A stretch of 64,000 nucleotides of DNA from Brenneria salicis ATCC 15712 = DSM 30166 (GCF_003315515.1 NZ_QNRY01000003.1:62001-126000), one strand, 5' to 3'. Numbered from the stretch's first letter, positions 40,402-51,630 are shown. Made by a program: numbers and translations. Notes: a model not told the origin generated them from the letters alone.

Positions 40402-42245
40402 ACTTACTCTATTTAACCATATTATTTCCGCTGCTCGGATTTCTGTTGCTGGCTTTTTCCCGCGGTCGCTGGTCTGAGAATACCTCTGCAACCGTCGGCG
40501 TTGGCTCGATTGGTCTGGCAGCGTTGATTACCGCCTGGGTTGTGGTCGATTTTATCGGCCAGCAACAAAGCGGCGCGACCATTTTTAACCAGCATTTGTG
40601 GACATGGATGGCGGTCGGCAACTTCAATATCGGCGTTACGCTGACGCTTGATGGCTTGTCCGTCACCATGTTGTCCGTTGTCACCGGCGTTGGCTTCTTT
40701 ATCCATCTGTTTGCCTCATGGTACATGCGCGGCGAAGAGGGATATTCGCGCTTTTTTGCCTACACCAACCTGTTTATTGCGAGCATGGTGGTGCTGGTGC
40801 TGGCGGATAACCTGTTGCTGATGTATCTCGGCTGGGAAGGCGTGGGGCTGTGCAGCTATCTGCTGATCGGTTTTTACTATACCAATCCTAAGAACGGCGC
40901 GGCGGCCATGAAAGCCTTCGTGGTAACCCGCGTGGGCGACGTGTTTCTGGCATTCGCCTTGTTCATCCTTTACAACGAACTAGGCACGCTCAACTTCCGT
41001 GAATTGATGGTGCTGGCGCCGCAACAACTGGCGGAAGGTTCCCCGGCGATAACCTGGGCGACCTTGATGTTGCTTGGCGGCGCGGTGGGTAAATCCGCGC
41101 AGTTGCCGTTGCAGACCTGGCTGGCCGATGCGATGGCCGGCCCGACGGCGGTTTCCGCATTGATCCACGCCGCGACCATGGTGACCGCCGGCGTTTATCT
41201 GATCGCCCGTACTCACGGCCTGTTCCTGATGGCGCCGGATGTGTTGCATCTGGTCGGCATCATCGGTGCGTTTACGCTGGTATTGGCCGGATTTGCCGCG
41301 TTGGTGCAGACGGATATCAAACGTGTGCTGGCCTATTCCACCATGAGTCAGATTGGTTATATGTTTCTGGCGTTGGGCGTCCAGGCATGGGACGCGGCGA
41401 TTTTCCACCTGATGACGCACGCGTTTTTCAAAGCGCTGCTGTTCCTGTCTTCTGGTTCGGTCATCCTGGCCTGTCATCATGAACAGAACATTTTCAAAAT
41501 GGGTGGCCTGCGGAAAACCATTCCGTTGGTTTATGTCTGCTTCCTGGTTGGCGGCGCGGCGCTGTCGGCATTGCCGTTGCTGACGGCAGGTTTCTTCAGT
41601 AAAGACGAAATTCTGGCCGGGGCATGGGCGAATGGTCATCTCAACTTGATGGTGGCGGGATTGGCCGGGGCCTTTATGACCTCGTTGTACACCTTCCGTA
41701 TGATTTTTATCGTGTTCCACGGCGAAGCAAAAACCAAGGCGCATGCGGGAAAAGGGATTTCTCATCATTTGCCGCTGATCGTGTTGATGGTGCTGTCGAC
41801 GTTTATCGGCGCGATGATTGTTCCTCCTTTGCAGGGCGTACTGCCGCAAACAACGGAACTTGAGCATGGTCAGCTAATGACGCTGGAAATTGCTTCCGGC
41901 GTGGTCGCCGTCGCGGGCATCGTACTGGCTGCCATGCTGTGGCTGGGTAAACGTCGATTGGTGAACAATATTGCACAAAGCGCGCCCGGACGTTTCTTCT
42001 CGACCTGGTGGTTCCATGCCTGGGGCTTCGACTGGTTGTACGACAAAGTCTTTGTCAGACCTTACCTGGCTATTGCGAAGTTGCTGCGGCGTGATCCGCT
42101 GGACGCATTGATGAATATTCTGGCTTGCATTACCCGCTGGGGGAACCGGGGGTTGACCGTGAGCGAAAATGGTCAGGTGCGCTGGTACGTTGCCTCCATG
42201 GGGGTGGGTGCTGTCGTCGTGCTGGCGTTGTTATTGCTGATTTAA
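40398..42245 (+). CDS. nuoL: NADH:quinone oxidoreductase subunit L
   Basis: NuoL is the distal antiporter-like proton-pumping subunit with the long lateral helix. Key residues sit in [16 protein letters not shown] (helix 5 Glu), [35 protein letters not shown] (helix 7 Lys) and the C-terminal region following residue 520. The length is 615 aa (E. coli 613). The start overlaps nuoK. A 98-bp spacer separates it from nuoM. Confidence 0.97.
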   Translation: MNLLYLTILFPLLGFLLLAFSRGRWSENTSATVGVGSIGLAALITAWVVVDFIGQQQSGATIFNQHLWTWMAVGNFNIGVTLTLDGLSVTMLSVVTGVGFFIHLFASWYMRGEEGYSRFFAYTNLFIASMVVLVLADNLLLMYLGWEGVGLCSYLLIGFYYTNPKNGAAAMKAFVVTRVGDVFLAFALFILYNELGTLNFRELMVLAPQQLAEGSPAITWATLMLLGGAVGKSAQLPLQTWLADAMAGPTAVSALIHAATMVTAGVYLIARTHGLFLMAPDVLHLVGIIGAFTLVLAGFAALVQTDIKRVLAYSTMSQIGYMFLALGVQAWDAAIFHLMTHAFFKALLFLSSGSVILACHHEQNIFKMGGLRKTIPLVYVCFLVGGAALSALPLLTAGFFSKDEILAGAWANGHLNLMVAGLAGAFMTSLYTFRMIFIVFHGEAKTKAHAGKGISHHLPLIVLMVLSTFIGAMIVPPLQGVLPQTTELEHGQLMTLEIASGVVAVAGIVLAAMLWLGKRRLVNNIAQSAPGRFFSTWWFHAWGFDWLYDKVFVRPYLAIAKLLRRDPLDALMNILACITRWGNRGLTVSENGQVRWYVASMGVGAVVVLALLLLI

Positions 42246-42343
42246 GACGGTAGCCGGGAACGTATGATGGGTGGGGCATTCCCGATGTGAATGTCCGCCC
42301 CGGCAAGTTTTCAGATTTCTTTAATTTAGGGACACAAAGCGCC

Positions 42344-43873
42344 ATGCTACTACCTTGGCTAATTCTTATCCCCTTTATCGGCGGTCTGCTGTGTTGGCAG
42401 TCAGCGCGTTTGGGCACGAAAGTGCCGCGCTGGATCTCGTTGATTGCGATGGGGCTGACTCTGGTGCTATCTCTGCAACTGTGGTTGCAAGGTGGTTATT
42501 CTTTGGTAACGCCCAGCGGACTACCGCAATGGCAGGCTGAGTACAATGTTCCGTGGATCCCGCGCTTCGGCATTAATTTCCATCTCGCACTGGATGGACT
42601 TTCGGTGCTGATGGTGGTGTTGACCGCGTTACTTGGGGTGTTGGCGGTACTCTGCTCATGGAATGAAGAGCAACACAACCAGGGACTTTTCCACCTGGGA
42701 ATATTATGGACGCTGGTCGGCGTGATTGGCGTGTTCGTCGCCATCGACCTGTTCCTGTTCTTTTTCTTCTGGGAAATGATGCTGGTGCCGATGTATTTCC
42801 TCATCGCCATCTGGGGACACAAAGGTTCTGACGACAAAACCCGCACCGCCGCCGCCACCAAGTTTATCATCTACACCCAGACCAGCGGGTTGATCATGTT
42901 GATCGCGATTCTGGCGCTGGCGTTTGTGCATTACGATGCGACGGGCGTCTGGACCTTTAGTTATGAAGCGTTGCTGAATACTGAAATGTCGTATGGCATT
43001 GAATACCTGCTGATGTTGGGATTCTTTGTCGCGTTTGCGGTGAAAATGCCATTGGTGCCGGTTCATGGCTGGTCGCCGGATGCGCACAGCCAGTCTCCGA
43101 CCGCGGGTTCCGTCGATCTGGCCGGACTGTTGATGAAAACGGCGGCCTACGGTCTGCTACGCTTCAGTTTGCCGCTGTTTCCCAACGCGTCGCACGAATT
43201 TGCGCCGATTGCCATGTGGCTTGGGGTGATCAGCGTATTCTACGGCGCCTGGATGGCGTTTAATCAGACGGATATCAAACGTCTGGTCGCCTATACTTCC
43301 GTCTCCCATATGGGATTCGTGATGATTGCGATCTACTCAGGTAGCCAACAGGCTTTTCAGGGCGCGGTAATTCTGATGATTGCGCACGGTTTGTCGGCTG
43401 CGGGGCTTTTTATCCTGTGTGGTCAGCTATACCAGCGTTTGCATACCTGGGATATGCGCCAGATGGGAGGGCTATGGGCTCGCCTGCGCTATTTACCGGC
43501 GCTGTCGCTGTTCTTTGCCGTCGCCACGTTAGGTATGCCGGGCACCGGTAACTTTGTCGGCGAATTTAATATTCTGATCGGCAGTTATCAGGTTGTGCCG
43601 GTGATTACGGTGATTTCCACATTCGGCCTGGTGTTTGCATCGGTTTATTCGCTGATGCTGATGCAGCGCGCTTATTATGGTGCCCCAAAATCGGAACAAC
43701 CGCTGCCGGGTATGACGATGCGTGAATTGTCCGTCGTTATGCCGCTGGTGGTATTACTGGTGTTGTTAGGGGTGTTCCCGCAGCCGATTCTGGATACGTC
43801 CAGCGCGACGATGTCAGGTATCCAGCAGTGGTTTATGTCGTCTGCTCCAGATTCAATAATCTCAACAACAAGG
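42344..43873 (+). CDS. nuoM: NADH:quinone oxidoreductase subunit M
   Basis: NuoM is the second antiporter-like pumping subunit. The essential Glu is in FFFFWEMMLVPMYFLIAIWGH, and the essential Lys in FAVKMPLVPVHGWSPDAHSQSPTAGSVDLAG. The frame is open upstream to 42287, but ATG 42344 gives MLLPWLILIPFIGG as in E. coli, with TTTAGGGAC upstream. The protein is about 511 aa; the stop lies just before 43880. nuoN follows after a few bases. Confidence 0.96.
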
Positions 43874-43885
43874 CCGTAATTCGCC

Positions 43886-45343
43886 ATGACAATAACTCAT
43901 CAACAACTAATCGCGCTATCGCCGCTGTTGATCGTAGGATTGACGGTAGTGGCTGTGATGCTGTGCATTGCGTGGCGACGCAACCATTTTTTCAACGCAA
44001 CTCTGGCGGTTATCGGCCTGAGCATAGCGCTGCTGTCGCTTTACTTCGTCGGCCAGGCAGAACCGACCGATGTCACTCCGCTGTTACGGGTTGATGGTTT
44101 TTCCATGCTTTATACCGGACTGGTACTGGTCGCGAGTCTGGCCACCTGTACTTTTGCTTATTCATGGCTGGAGGGCTATGCGGATAACCGTGATGAGTTC
44201 TATCTGCTGGTGCTGATTGCCGCGTTAGGCGGAATTGTATTGGCAAGCGCCAACCATCTTGCGTCACTGTTCATCGGTATTGAATTGATTTCACTGCCGT
44301 TATTTGGGCTGGTCAGCTATGCCTACCATCAGGAGCGTTCGCTGGAGGCTGGCATCAAATACATGCTGCTATCGGCCGCATCGTCGTCTTTCCTGCTGTT
44401 CGGTATGGCGCTGGTGTATGCGGAGTCGGGTAACCTGACCTTTGCCAGTCTGGGGCAGAGCCTGAGCGATCAGCGTATCCATGAGCCGCTGTTGCTGGCT
44501 GGTTTAGGGATGATAATCGTTGGCGTGGGCTTTAAGCTGTCGCTGGTTCCTTTTCAACTGTGGACGCCGGACGTTTATCAGGGCGCGCCGGCGCCGGTTT
44601 CCACTTTTCTGGCAACCGCCAGCAAAATCGCTATTTTTGGCGCGGTGATGCGTTTGTTCCTCTATGCGCCGATGGTGGACAGCGATTCGGTCAGAATTGC
44701 GCTTGGCGTGATTGCGCTCGCTTCGATTGTGTTTGGTAACGTGATGGCGGTTTCGCAGAGCAGCATCAAACGTTTATTGGGCTACTCCTCTGTGGCGCAC
44801 ATGGGATATCTGCTGGTCGCGTTGATCGCGGTGCAAAGTCATCAGTTGGCGCTGGAAACCGTCGGCGTTTATCTGGTGGGCTATCTGTTCGCCAGCCTGG
44901 GCGCCTTTGGCGTCGTCAGTTTGATGTCCAGTCCAAACAATGATCAGGAGGCGGATTCGATGCTTTCCTACCGTGGTCTGTTCTGGCGTAAACCGGTATT
45001 GTCCGCAGTGATGACCGTGATGATGCTGTCGCTAGCCGGTATCCCGATGACGCTGGGCTTCTTCGGTAAATTTTATGTATTGGCCGTGGGCGTGAACGCT
45101 GAACTGTGGTGGCTGGCCGGCGCCGTTGTACTGGGTAGCGCGATTGGTCTTTATTATTACCTGCGGCTTATGGTCAGCCTTTATCTGGATGCGCCGACAG
45201 TATTAAATCGTGATGTGTCGGGAGGCTGGGCATTGACGGCTGGCGGCGCGGTAGTCGTGATTTCAGCAATAATGGTGCTGCTCCTGGGCTTTTACCCGCA
45301 ACCGCTGATTTCGCTGGTGCAGTTGGCGCAGCCCATCATGTAA
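43886..45343 (+). CDS. nuoN: NADH:quinone oxidoreductase subunit N
   Basis: NuoN is the third antiporter-like subunit, next to NuoK. It shows [36 protein letters not shown] with the helix-5 region, and [32 protein letters not shown] with the helix-7 Lys. The length is 485 aa, the same as E. coli. It is the last nuo gene and is followed by a strong terminator. Confidence 0.97.
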   Translation: MTITHQQLIALSPLLIVGLTVVAVMLCIAWRRNHFFNATLAVIGLSIALLSLYFVGQAEPTDVTPLLRVDGFSMLYTGLVLVASLATCTFAYSWLEGYADNRDEFYLLVLIAALGGIVLASANHLASLFIGIELISLPLFGLVSYAYHQERSLEAGIKYMLLSAASSSFLLFGMALVYAESGNLTFASLGQSLSDQRIHEPLLLAGLGMIIVGVGFKLSLVPFQLWTPDVYQGAPAPVSTFLATASKIAIFGAVMRLFLYAPMVDSDSVRIALGVIALASIVFGNVMAVSQSSIKRLLGYSSVAHMGYLLVALIAVQSHQLALETVGVYLVGYLFASLGAFGVVSLMSSPNNDQEADSMLSYRGLFWRKPVLSAVMTVMMLSLAGIPMTLGFFGKFYVLAVGVNAELWWLAGAVVLGSAIGLYYYLRLMVSLYLDAPTVLNRDVSGGWALTAGGAVVVISAIMVLLLGFYPQPLISLVQLAQPIM

Positions 45344-45368
45344 CAGTAAACAGAGTGTGGTAGTGGAT

Positions 45369-45405
45369 AAAAATGCCGTTGATGAGGATCAGCGGCGTTT
45401 TTATT
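45369..45405 (+). terminator. Rho-independent terminator of the nuo operon
   Basis: AAAAATGCCGTTGAT, loop GAGG, then ATCAGCGGCGTTTTT form a long stem with two G-U or mismatched pairs and a U-rich 3' arm, 25 bp after the nuoN stop. Confidence 0.9.
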
Positions 45406-45499
45406 TAGGAATGGTCTGGTCGGCGTTTAACACCGAAAGTGCTAAGAATTGTCTATAGTTACTCAGACAATCACTTTTTATAACCAGAGGGAAAACGTT

Positions 45500-45811
45500 A
45501 TGGCAGCAGCAAAGCAACAGTCTGAAGAAATCCGCGTTGATGACGATCTGAAACTTTTGTCTGATGCGCTGGATGAGTTATTGCGTTACTCAGGGGATCA
45601 GGCTGACAAAGCCTATATGGACCTGAAAAAAGGAGCGGAAAAAGCCTTGCAGGAAGTGAAGTCGCGCATTGGTGCGAGCGACAGTTACTATGCACGGGCA
45701 AAAAAGGTTGCGGATAAAGCGGACGTTTATGTGCACGACAAACCCTGGCATGGTATCGGTATCGGCGCGACCGTCGGGCTGGTTTTGGGGTTGCTTCTGG
45801 CCAAACGCTAG
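45500..45811 (+). CDS. elaB: ElaB/YqjD/YgaM family ribosome-associated membrane protein
   Basis: ElaB-family proteins are C-tail-anchored inner-membrane proteins; E. coli YqjD and ElaB bind ribosomes in stationary phase. The 103-residue protein has a charged helical body (VDDDLKLLSDALDELLRY and KKGAEKALQEVKSRI). The DUF883 motif DVYVHDKPWHGIGIGATVG leads into a C-terminal hydrophobic anchor ending LLLAKR. ATG 45500 follows AGAGGGAAAACG; an upstream in-frame extension to 45449 is less likely. In E. coli elaB is next to menF, but here a GH13 gene follows on the opposite strand. Confidence 0.9.
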   Translation: MAAAKQQSEEIRVDDDLKLLSDALDELLRYSGDQADKAYMDLKKGAEKALQEVKSRIGASDSYYARAKKVADKADVYVHDKPWHGIGIGATVGLVLGLLLAKR

Positions 45812-45919
45812 TCTGTGTATGCGATGAATCATTTGCACCATAAGATAGCTTGTACAGGGATGTATAATCGCCTGCTTTTGACTGGTTTAACCCGGCAGCG
45901 TTTGATCAATAACGTCCAC

Positions 45920-47611
45920 TTAAACTTTATCCTCTTTTTCCGCGATGCCTTGCACCCAGTAAATCGCTTCAAAAGCACGTATCGTCAGCGTGGCGGGGTG
46001 GACGGCGGCATCGGCGTAGTTGCTCAATAGCAACCGCCAACGGCGATTGTCGGTGATGATAGCCGGCGAAGGTTGCCAGAGTTGCGGTTGTTTAGCGAGA
46101 TTCGCCAGAACCAATAGCCGCTGCCCGTTCCAGCACCGCTGATAGCACCAGATAGCGGGATGATCGGGCAGGAGATCCTGATAATTGCCCTGTATCACGA
46201 GCGGGAGCGTTTTACGTATCATGATCAATTGCTGATAGGTATAGAAGACCGAGTTTTGATCGGCCAGCGCCTGTTCGGTATTAATCTGCGGGTAATTTTC
46301 GCAAGGTTGCAGCCAGGGGACGCCAGCGGTAAAACCGGCGTTTTCACTGTTATTCCACTGCATCGGCGTGCGACTGTTATCACACGAGCGGGCGGCGAGT
46401 ATCGCCTGCGGTTGTTCATCCGACTGTGCGCCGTCGTGCTGTTCGGCAACCCTATTCAGACTTTCCGTGTCCTGATACTGGCTCAATGTCGTGTAGCCGG
46501 GGTTGGTCATGCCGATTTCTTCTCCCTGATAGATATAGGGCGTTCCCTGCATACCGTGCAGTATCATCGCCAGCATTTTGGCCGATTGAATCCGGAATTC
46601 GCCTTCATCGCCGAAGCGGGAAACGATACGGGGCTGATTGTGATTGCACCAGAAAAGCGAATTCCAGGCATGCTGGTACATGCCCTGTTGCCATCGGTTC
46701 ATTATCTGTTTCAGCTTAATGAAGTCCGGTTTTGTTAAGGGCTGCTTTTCACCATTGGCGTAATCAATTTCCAGATGCTGGGAATTGAAGATCATGGAAA
46801 GTTCGCTGCCATCCAGCGCCGCGTAACGGCGAGCATGCTCAAGAGAAGCGGATAACATCTCTCCCGCGGTCATCAACCCACGTGGCTGGAATACCTCCTG
46901 ACTGAATTCTTGCAGATAGTCATGGATGCGAGGGCCATCGGTATAGTAGCGCTCTCCGTCGCCCTGTTCATCGTCAGGGAAATCGGGCTGCTTGGAGATC
47001 AGACTGATTGCATTCAGCCGCAATCCGTCGATGCCTTTGTCCGCCCAGAATTCACATACCTTTTTCAATGCGCCGCGTACCCGTGGATGTTCCCAATTGA
47101 GGTCGGCCTGTTCGATGGTGAAAAGATGCAAATAATATTGTTGGCTTGCGGCATGCCATCGCCAGGCCGAACCACCGCACTTGGCGCGCCAGTTATTCGG
47201 CGGGGCTTTGCCGTTGCCATCGCGCCAGATATAAAAATGGCGGTAGGCGCTGCGGCGTTCTTGCGCGGCCTGAAACCAGCAGTGCTGTGTCGAGGTGTGG
47301 TTAAACACCATATCCATCAGGATGCGAATACGGCGTTGGTGCGCCTCGGCAATCAATCTTTCCATATCTTCCATGGTGCCGTAAGCGGGATCGATAACGC
47401 AGTAGCCAGCGACATCATAACCGTTATCAACTTGCGGCGAGAGGTAAACCGGGGTGATCCAGATCGCATCAACGCCCAGCCGTTGCAGGTAACCGAGACG
47501 CGAGATAATTCCCCTGATATCTCCCACGCCATTGCCGGTACTGTCCTGAAAGCTCTTCGGATAGATTTGATAAATCACGCCATTTTGCCACCAGGGGACG
47601 GATGTCGTCAT
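45920..47611 (-). CDS. TreC-like GH13 protein with both catalytic aspartates replaced
   Basis: The 563-residue protein aligns along its length with trehalose-6-phosphate hydrolase TreC (GH13_29): WWQNGVIYQIYPKSFQD, SPQVDNGYDV, DMVFNHTSTQH, GGSAWRWH and MQGTPYIYQGEEIGMTNP are all present. GH13 hydrolysis needs three acids. The acid/base Glu remains (E251 in TAGEML). The nucleophile position reads GLRLNAI (N200, codon AAT at 47012-47014) instead of RLD. The transition-state Asp of NHD reads NHNQPR (N325, codon AAT at 46637-46639). Both are single G-to-A differences. The frame is uninterrupted. ATG 47609-47611 has AAGGAG six bases upstream. No treB or treR is adjacent. A hydrolase activity is doubtful; I do not assign a symbol. 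Confidence 0.88.
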   Translation of the reverse strand: MTTSVPWWQNGVIYQIYPKSFQDSTGNGVGDIRGIISRLGYLQRLGVDAIWITPVYLSPQVDNGYDVAGYCVIDPAYGTMEDMERLIAEAHQRRIRILMDMVFNHTSTQHCWFQAAQERRSAYRHFYIWRDGNGKAPPNNWRAKCGGSAWRWHAASQQYYLHLFTIEQADLNWEHPRVRGALKKVCEFWADKGIDGLRLNAISLISKQPDFPDDEQGDGERYYTDGPRIHDYLQEFSQEVFQPRGLMTAGEMLSASLEHARRYAALDGSELSMIFNSQHLEIDYANGEKQPLTKPDFIKLKQIMNRWQQGMYQHAWNSLFWCNHNQPRIVSRFGDEGEFRIQSAKMLAMILHGMQGTPYIYQGEEIGMTNPGYTTLSQYQDTESLNRVAEQHDGAQSDEQPQAILAARSCDNSRTPMQWNNSENAGFTAGVPWLQPCENYPQINTEQALADQNSVFYTYQQLIMIRKTLPLVIQGNYQDLLPDHPAIWCYQRCWNGQRLLVLANLAKQPQLWQPSPAIITDNRRWRLLLSNYADAAVHPATLTIRAFEAIYWVQGIAEKEDKV

Positions 47612-47826
47612 GAAGATCTCCTTGTTGAAATCAAACGTTTGCCAGCGGTTCGCAACCAACGCCTCTCAGGGTGCCGGTGAACATCGGCAGGGATGAACGT
47701 TGCGATCACTATCGCCAGATATAAAGCATAGCGCATTGTTTTATTTTTAAAGGGCAGCGTTCTGCGGCATCAATCTGGCGGATCTTTTCATCAGCAGAAG
47801 GAAAAATGCGGGGCGGCTGCGTTAAA

Positions 47827-47858
47827 AAAGCCGCCTGCGTTGAGGCGGCTTTACTGAA
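47827..47858 (-). terminator. Rho-independent terminator after the GNAT gene
   Basis: AAAGCCGCCT (47827-47836), loop of six, AGGCGGCTTT (47843-47852). On the minus strand the stem is followed by TTTTTTAAC. It lies just past the stop at 47864. Confidence 0.9.
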
Positions 47859-47863
47859 AGGCG

Positions 47864-48394
47864 TCAGACAGGATAGTAATAAATGTTCTGGTCCAGATCA
47901 CGATCGCCGATTCTTTCCGCCTTCTCAACCAGCCGGTAAAACCCAAAGCCGAGTCGCCGGGCCAACGCATTGCTGCGGGAGTTTTCAACCGACGCCTTGA
48001 TGATACAGCGATCAACGATGCCAGCAGCGCGGTACGCTTCGATCATGGTCGTCACCGCCTGCGAAACGATACCTTTGCCTTCAAACTGTTGCGCAATCCA
48101 ATAGCCAATATCACCGGTTTTATTATGGATGCTATCAAAGCAAACGACGCCAGTGATCACCTCATCCCAGCGAATCACATACACTACTGCGAGGCCGGCT
48201 TCGAAAGCCTTCCGGTTGGTTTTGATCGCCTGGCGTAAATCATCAACGCAAGTCAAGGAGTCCGGTCCCGACAGCGTTCGTAGCAGCCGGGGCTTTTCTT
48301 GCTGGATCAGGGTGAAAATCGCTTCGACGTCGCGCTCATCCTGAATACTTAAATGCAGATGCGGCGGATAATGTAATTCGGCGAGTGTTTCCAT
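47864..48394 (-). CDS. GNAT-family N-acetyltransferase (RimL-like)
   Basis: This 176-residue protein is a GNAT acetyltransferase nearest to the RimL/RimJ ribosomal-protein acetyltransferase group. Visible elements are the beta-4 strand ITGVVCFDSI, DIGYWIAQQFEGKGIVSQAVTTM with the acetyl-CoA loop (the Q/R-x-x-G-x-G/A region reads FEGKGI), and SVENSRSNALARRLGF in motif B. The substrate cannot be told from sequence; small molecules such as spermidine or antibiotics are alternatives. It lies 45 bp from the PhzF-like gene on the same strand. Confidence 0.82.
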   Translation of the reverse strand: METLAELHYPPHLHLSIQDERDVEAIFTLIQQEKPRLLRTLSGPDSLTCVDDLRQAIKTNRKAFEAGLAVVYVIRWDEVITGVVCFDSIHNKTGDIGYWIAQQFEGKGIVSQAVTTMIEAYRAAGIVDRCIIKASVENSRSNALARRLGFGFYRLVEKAERIGDRDLDQNIYYYPV

Positions 48395-48439
48395 TGTTGC
48401 TCCTTTAATTAATGTCGTTGTCTTTCCATGTAATGATAT

Positions 48440-49321
48440 TTACGCTTGCAGCGTACCGTCGATAATGGTCACGCTGTGTCCGCCTACCCAGAGTTCATCA
48501 TCCAGATAAGTGATCAACAGCCGACCATCACTGTGGCGCTTGACGCCCTGGCGGACGCTGTAGCCCAGTTTATCGGCAATATTATCCGGGTAACGCTGAT
48601 GACGCAGAAGCGCGGCTATGCAGGCATTGGCGCTGCCGGTGACCGGATCTTCCTTTAACGCATCCAACTCAATATAAAAGGTACGCACTTCATAATCTAC
48701 TGGCGTGGCATGATCGTGAGGACCGTAAATGGCGATGCCGTCCGTGCGACAGCTTTGCATTAACATCGCCAGCGATGAAGCGTCAGGCGAGATAGCCAGA
48801 CAGGTCGTGGCGCAGTCCAGACGAATAACCAGCCAACGTATTCCCATGTTGACGTTGGCGGGCGGACAGCGTTTATCGATTTTGCCGCTGCCGAGCGTGC
48901 GCTCCAGCAACGGATACAGTCCGCTATCAAAGGGCTCGATAGCGGCTGGCGGCACATGAAAAGCCAACATTCCGTTATCCCCGATATTAACCGGTACCAG
49001 ACCGATGCCGCATTGCTGGACGATCTGGCCGGGCGTTTTGGTCTGTAACCCGGATTCTAATAAAGCGTGTGCGGAACCGAGCGTCGGGTGGCCGGCAAAC
49101 GGAAATTCGGTTTCCGGAGTAAAGATCCGCACGCGATAATCGGCCATTGGTTCGGTGGGCGGTAATAAAAATGTTGTTTCCGATAAGTTGGTCCAGCGGG
49201 CGATCTGTTGCATTTGTTCGTCACTCAGACCATCCGCCTCCATAATGACCGCCAGCGGATTGCCCTTGAAAGGCTGCCGGGTGAAAACATCGACTTGTTT
49301 AAAACGGCGAGGTAATGGCAT
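48440..49321 (-). CDS. PhzF-family isomerase-like protein
   Basis: The 293-residue protein belongs to the PhzF/diaminopimelate-epimerase fold family, with two similar halves. The start PRRFKQVDVFTRQPFKGNPLAVI is typical. The catalytic Glu is seen in TNLSETTFLLPP (E48). The second-half motifs FPFAGHPTLGSAHAL and DPVTGSANACIAALL are both present. PhzF itself acts in phenazine synthesis, but no other phenazine gene is here, so the family name gives fold rather than pathway. It is divergent from ybiT. Confidence 0.85.
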   Translation of the reverse strand: MPLPRRFKQVDVFTRQPFKGNPLAVIMEADGLSDEQMQQIARWTNLSETTFLLPPTEPMADYRVRIFTPETEFPFAGHPTLGSAHALLESGLQTKTPGQIVQQCGIGLVPVNIGDNGMLAFHVPPAAIEPFDSGLYPLLERTLGSGKIDKRCPPANVNMGIRWLVIRLDCATTCLAISPDASSLAMLMQSCRTDGIAIYGPHDHATPVDYEVRTFYIELDALKEDPVTGSANACIAALLRHQRYPDNIADKLGYSVRQGVKRHSDGRLLITYLDDELWVGGHSVTIIDGTLQA

Positions 49322-49350
49322 AGGTTATTCTTCCTCAGTTTTTTATAGAC

Positions 49351-49408
49351 TGTTTCTCATCGACCGTTTTTTATCAACCATTTCTCATCAATCGTTCATC
49401 TCAATCAT
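49351..49408. repeat. imperfect tandem repeat upstream of ybiT
   Basis: Two near-copies of a unit of about 29 bp, beginning GTTTCTCATCGACCG and TTTCTCATCAATCG, lie in the divergent PhzF-like/ybiT spacer. The repeat is degenerate and may just be slippage. Confidence 0.45.
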
Positions 49409-49506
49409 TTATTATTGGTTAAAGATTGCACAAAACTAGCCGCGATTATGAGGCGCTTTTGTGGCATAATGCGCGCTAAATCACATTTTTGACTTGAGTG
49501 AGCGCT

Positions 49507-51099
49507 GTGTTAAGTACCAACAATATCACCATGCAGTTCGGCAGCAAGCCGTTGTTTGAGAATATTTCCGTTAAATTCGGCGGCGGTAACCGTTACGGTT
49601 TGATTGGCGCGAATGGTTGCGGCAAATCCACATTGATGAAAATTCTGGGCGGCGATTTGGCGCCGAGTTCCGGTAACGTATTCCTTGACCCCAATGAGCG
49701 TCTGGGTAAATTGCGTCAGGATCAGTTCGCATTTGAGCAATACAGCGTGCTGGATACCGTGATCATGGGCCATGCGGAACTGTGGGCGGTAAAAGAAGAG
49801 CGCGATCGTATTTATTCATTGGCGGAAATGAGCGAAGCGGACGGTTATAAAGTTGCCGATCTGGAAGTGCAATATGGTGAAATGGATGGTTACAGCGCCG
49901 AAGCGCGTGCTGGCGAATTACTGCTGGGCGTCGGTATTCCGGTGGAGCAACACTATGGCCCGATGAGCGAAGTGGCCCCCGGCTGGAAACTGCGCGTACT
50001 GTTGGCGCAGGCGTTGTTTGCCAATCCGGATATCCTGCTGCTGGATGAACCGACCAACAACCTGGATATCGCGACCATCCGTTGGCTGGAACAGGTATTG
50101 AACGAGCGCAACAGCACCATGATCATCATTTCCCACGATCGTCACTTTCTCAATATGGTCTGCACCCACATGGCCGATCTGGATTACGGCGAACTGCGAA
50201 TTTATCCCGGTAACTATGATGAATACATGACGGCGGCGACGCAGGCGCGTGAACGTCTGCTGGCGGATAACGCCAAGAAAAAAGCCCAGATTTCCGAGTT
50301 GCAGTCTTTCGTCAGCCGCTTCAGCGCCAATGCCTCCAAATCCAAACAGGCGACTTCCCGCGCCCGTCAGATTGATAAAATCCAGTTGGAAGAGGTGAAG
50401 GCCTCCAGCCGTCAGAATCCGTTCATCCGCTTTGAACAGGATAAGAAACTGTTCCGTAATGCGCTGGAAGTGGAAGCGCTGGCGAAAGGGTTTGATAACG
50501 GCCCGCTGTTTCACAAATTGACCCTGATGGTGGAAGTGGGCGAGAAGGTCGCGATTCTGGGAACCAATGGTATCGGTAAATCGACGTTGCTGAAAACGCT
50601 GGTCGGCGATATGCAGCCTGACAGCGGCACGGTGAAGTGGTCGGAAAATGTGAAAATCGGTTATTACGCGCAGGATCATGAATATGAATTCGACGATTCC
50701 CTGACCGTATTTGACTGGATGAGCCAGTGGAAACAGGCAAAGGACGACGAACAGGCGGTGCGCGGCGTGCTGGGGCGATTACTGTTCAGTCAGGACGATA
50801 TCAAGAAGAGAGTGAAAGTCCTGTCCGGCGGCGAGAAAGGCCGGATGCTGTTTGGTAAGTTGATGATGCAGCGTCCGAATGTTTTGGTGATGGATGAACC
50901 GACCAACCACCTGGACATGGAATCGATAGAATCGCTCAATATGGCGTTGGAAATGTACGAGGGGACGCTATTGTTTGTCTCTCATGACCGTGAGTTCGTC
51001 AGTTCGCTGGCGACCCGTATTCTGGAAATCACAGCAAATAAAGTCATCGACTTTACGGGCAATTACGAAGATTACCTGCGCAGTCAGGGGATCCAGTAA
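49507..51099 (+). CDS. ybiT: ABC-F family ATPase YbiT
   Basis: YbiT is an ABC-F translation factor, with two ATPase cassettes and no membrane domain, thought to act at the ribosomal E site. Walker A motifs are GANGCGKST (residues 34-42) and GTNGIGKST (about 355-363). Walker [12 protein letters not shown] and [10 protein letters not shown] are both intact, and the charged linker covers about 240-320. The GTG at 49507 gives [14 protein letters not shown], matching the E. coli start and its 530 aa; another GTG at 49498 is in frame. In Dickeya a ybiT gene was linked to competitive fitness in plants. Confidence 0.95.
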   Translation: MLSTNNITMQFGSKPLFENISVKFGGGNRYGLIGANGCGKSTLMKILGGDLAPSSGNVFLDPNERLGKLRQDQFAFEQYSVLDTVIMGHAELWAVKEERDRIYSLAEMSEADGYKVADLEVQYGEMDGYSAEARAGELLLGVGIPVEQHYGPMSEVAPGWKLRVLLAQALFANPDILLLDEPTNNLDIATIRWLEQVLNERNSTMIIISHDRHFLNMVCTHMADLDYGELRIYPGNYDEYMTAATQARERLLADNAKKKAQISELQSFVSRFSANASKSKQATSRARQIDKIQLEEVKASSRQNPFIRFEQDKKLFRNALEVEALAKGFDNGPLFHKLTLMVEVGEKVAILGTNGIGKSTLLKTLVGDMQPDSGTVKWSENVKIGYYAQDHEYEFDDSLTVFDWMSQWKQAKDDEQAVRGVLGRLLFSQDDIKKRVKVLSGGEKGRMLFGKLMMQRPNVLVMDEPTNHLDMESIESLNMALEMYEGTLLFVSHDREFVSSLATRILEITANKVIDFTGNYEDYLRSQGIQ

Positions 51100-51132
51100 C
51101 CAATAGCCGAGAACGGCGAAATTTCTTATTCA

Positions 51133-51165
51133 GGGCAGCACGGTTGATCCGTCGCTGCCTTTCTA
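51133..51165 (+). terminator. probable terminator after ybiT
   Basis: GGGCAGCACGG pairs with CCGTCGCTGCC across a TTGAT loop with one bulged base; TTTCT follows. It is 33 bp past the ybiT stop. Confidence 0.65.
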
Positions 51166-51630
51166 TTTGGCCTTCAGCAACAAGAATAGGCGTTGAAAGC
51201 CGGGTTTATTCTGTATTCCGCCAACAAAGATAACCAATATTTATTGTGCCAGGGGTATTCGGTTATCAGGCATTTTCTTCCGTTGTAATTCAGGGCGTTT
51301 GGAATTTTTTTAAACTAAAATACTTAAAGTAAGTAATTTTATTTATAATTTATCAGGCAGAAAAAATACCTTTCCGTGCTTATGAATAAATAAATATCCA
51401 TAAGGAGCTTTTGTGGAAAAATCTTTTTATATCATGTTGCTATTTGTTTTTATTTAGATGATTGCATAAGGTGATTAATTGATTTAACTCATTAAATATC
51501 AATAAGGCGATAATGTTCTAATGTTATTGCGATTATTTCTCATTTAAAAAATATCTCCATTCTTTTAAATAGACGCGGTGCGTATTAAGTCACAGTTATA
51601 ACAGAAACAATAAATCTATTGCCCGAGCGA

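Noticed and set aside
45863-45868. TATAAT hexamer on the plus strand after elaB, possible orphan or antisense promoter to the TreC-like gene
   Set aside because: No -35 element at a workable distance; the TTGCAC at 45833 is 24 bp away. Could be a relic of a lost gene, but evidence is too thin.
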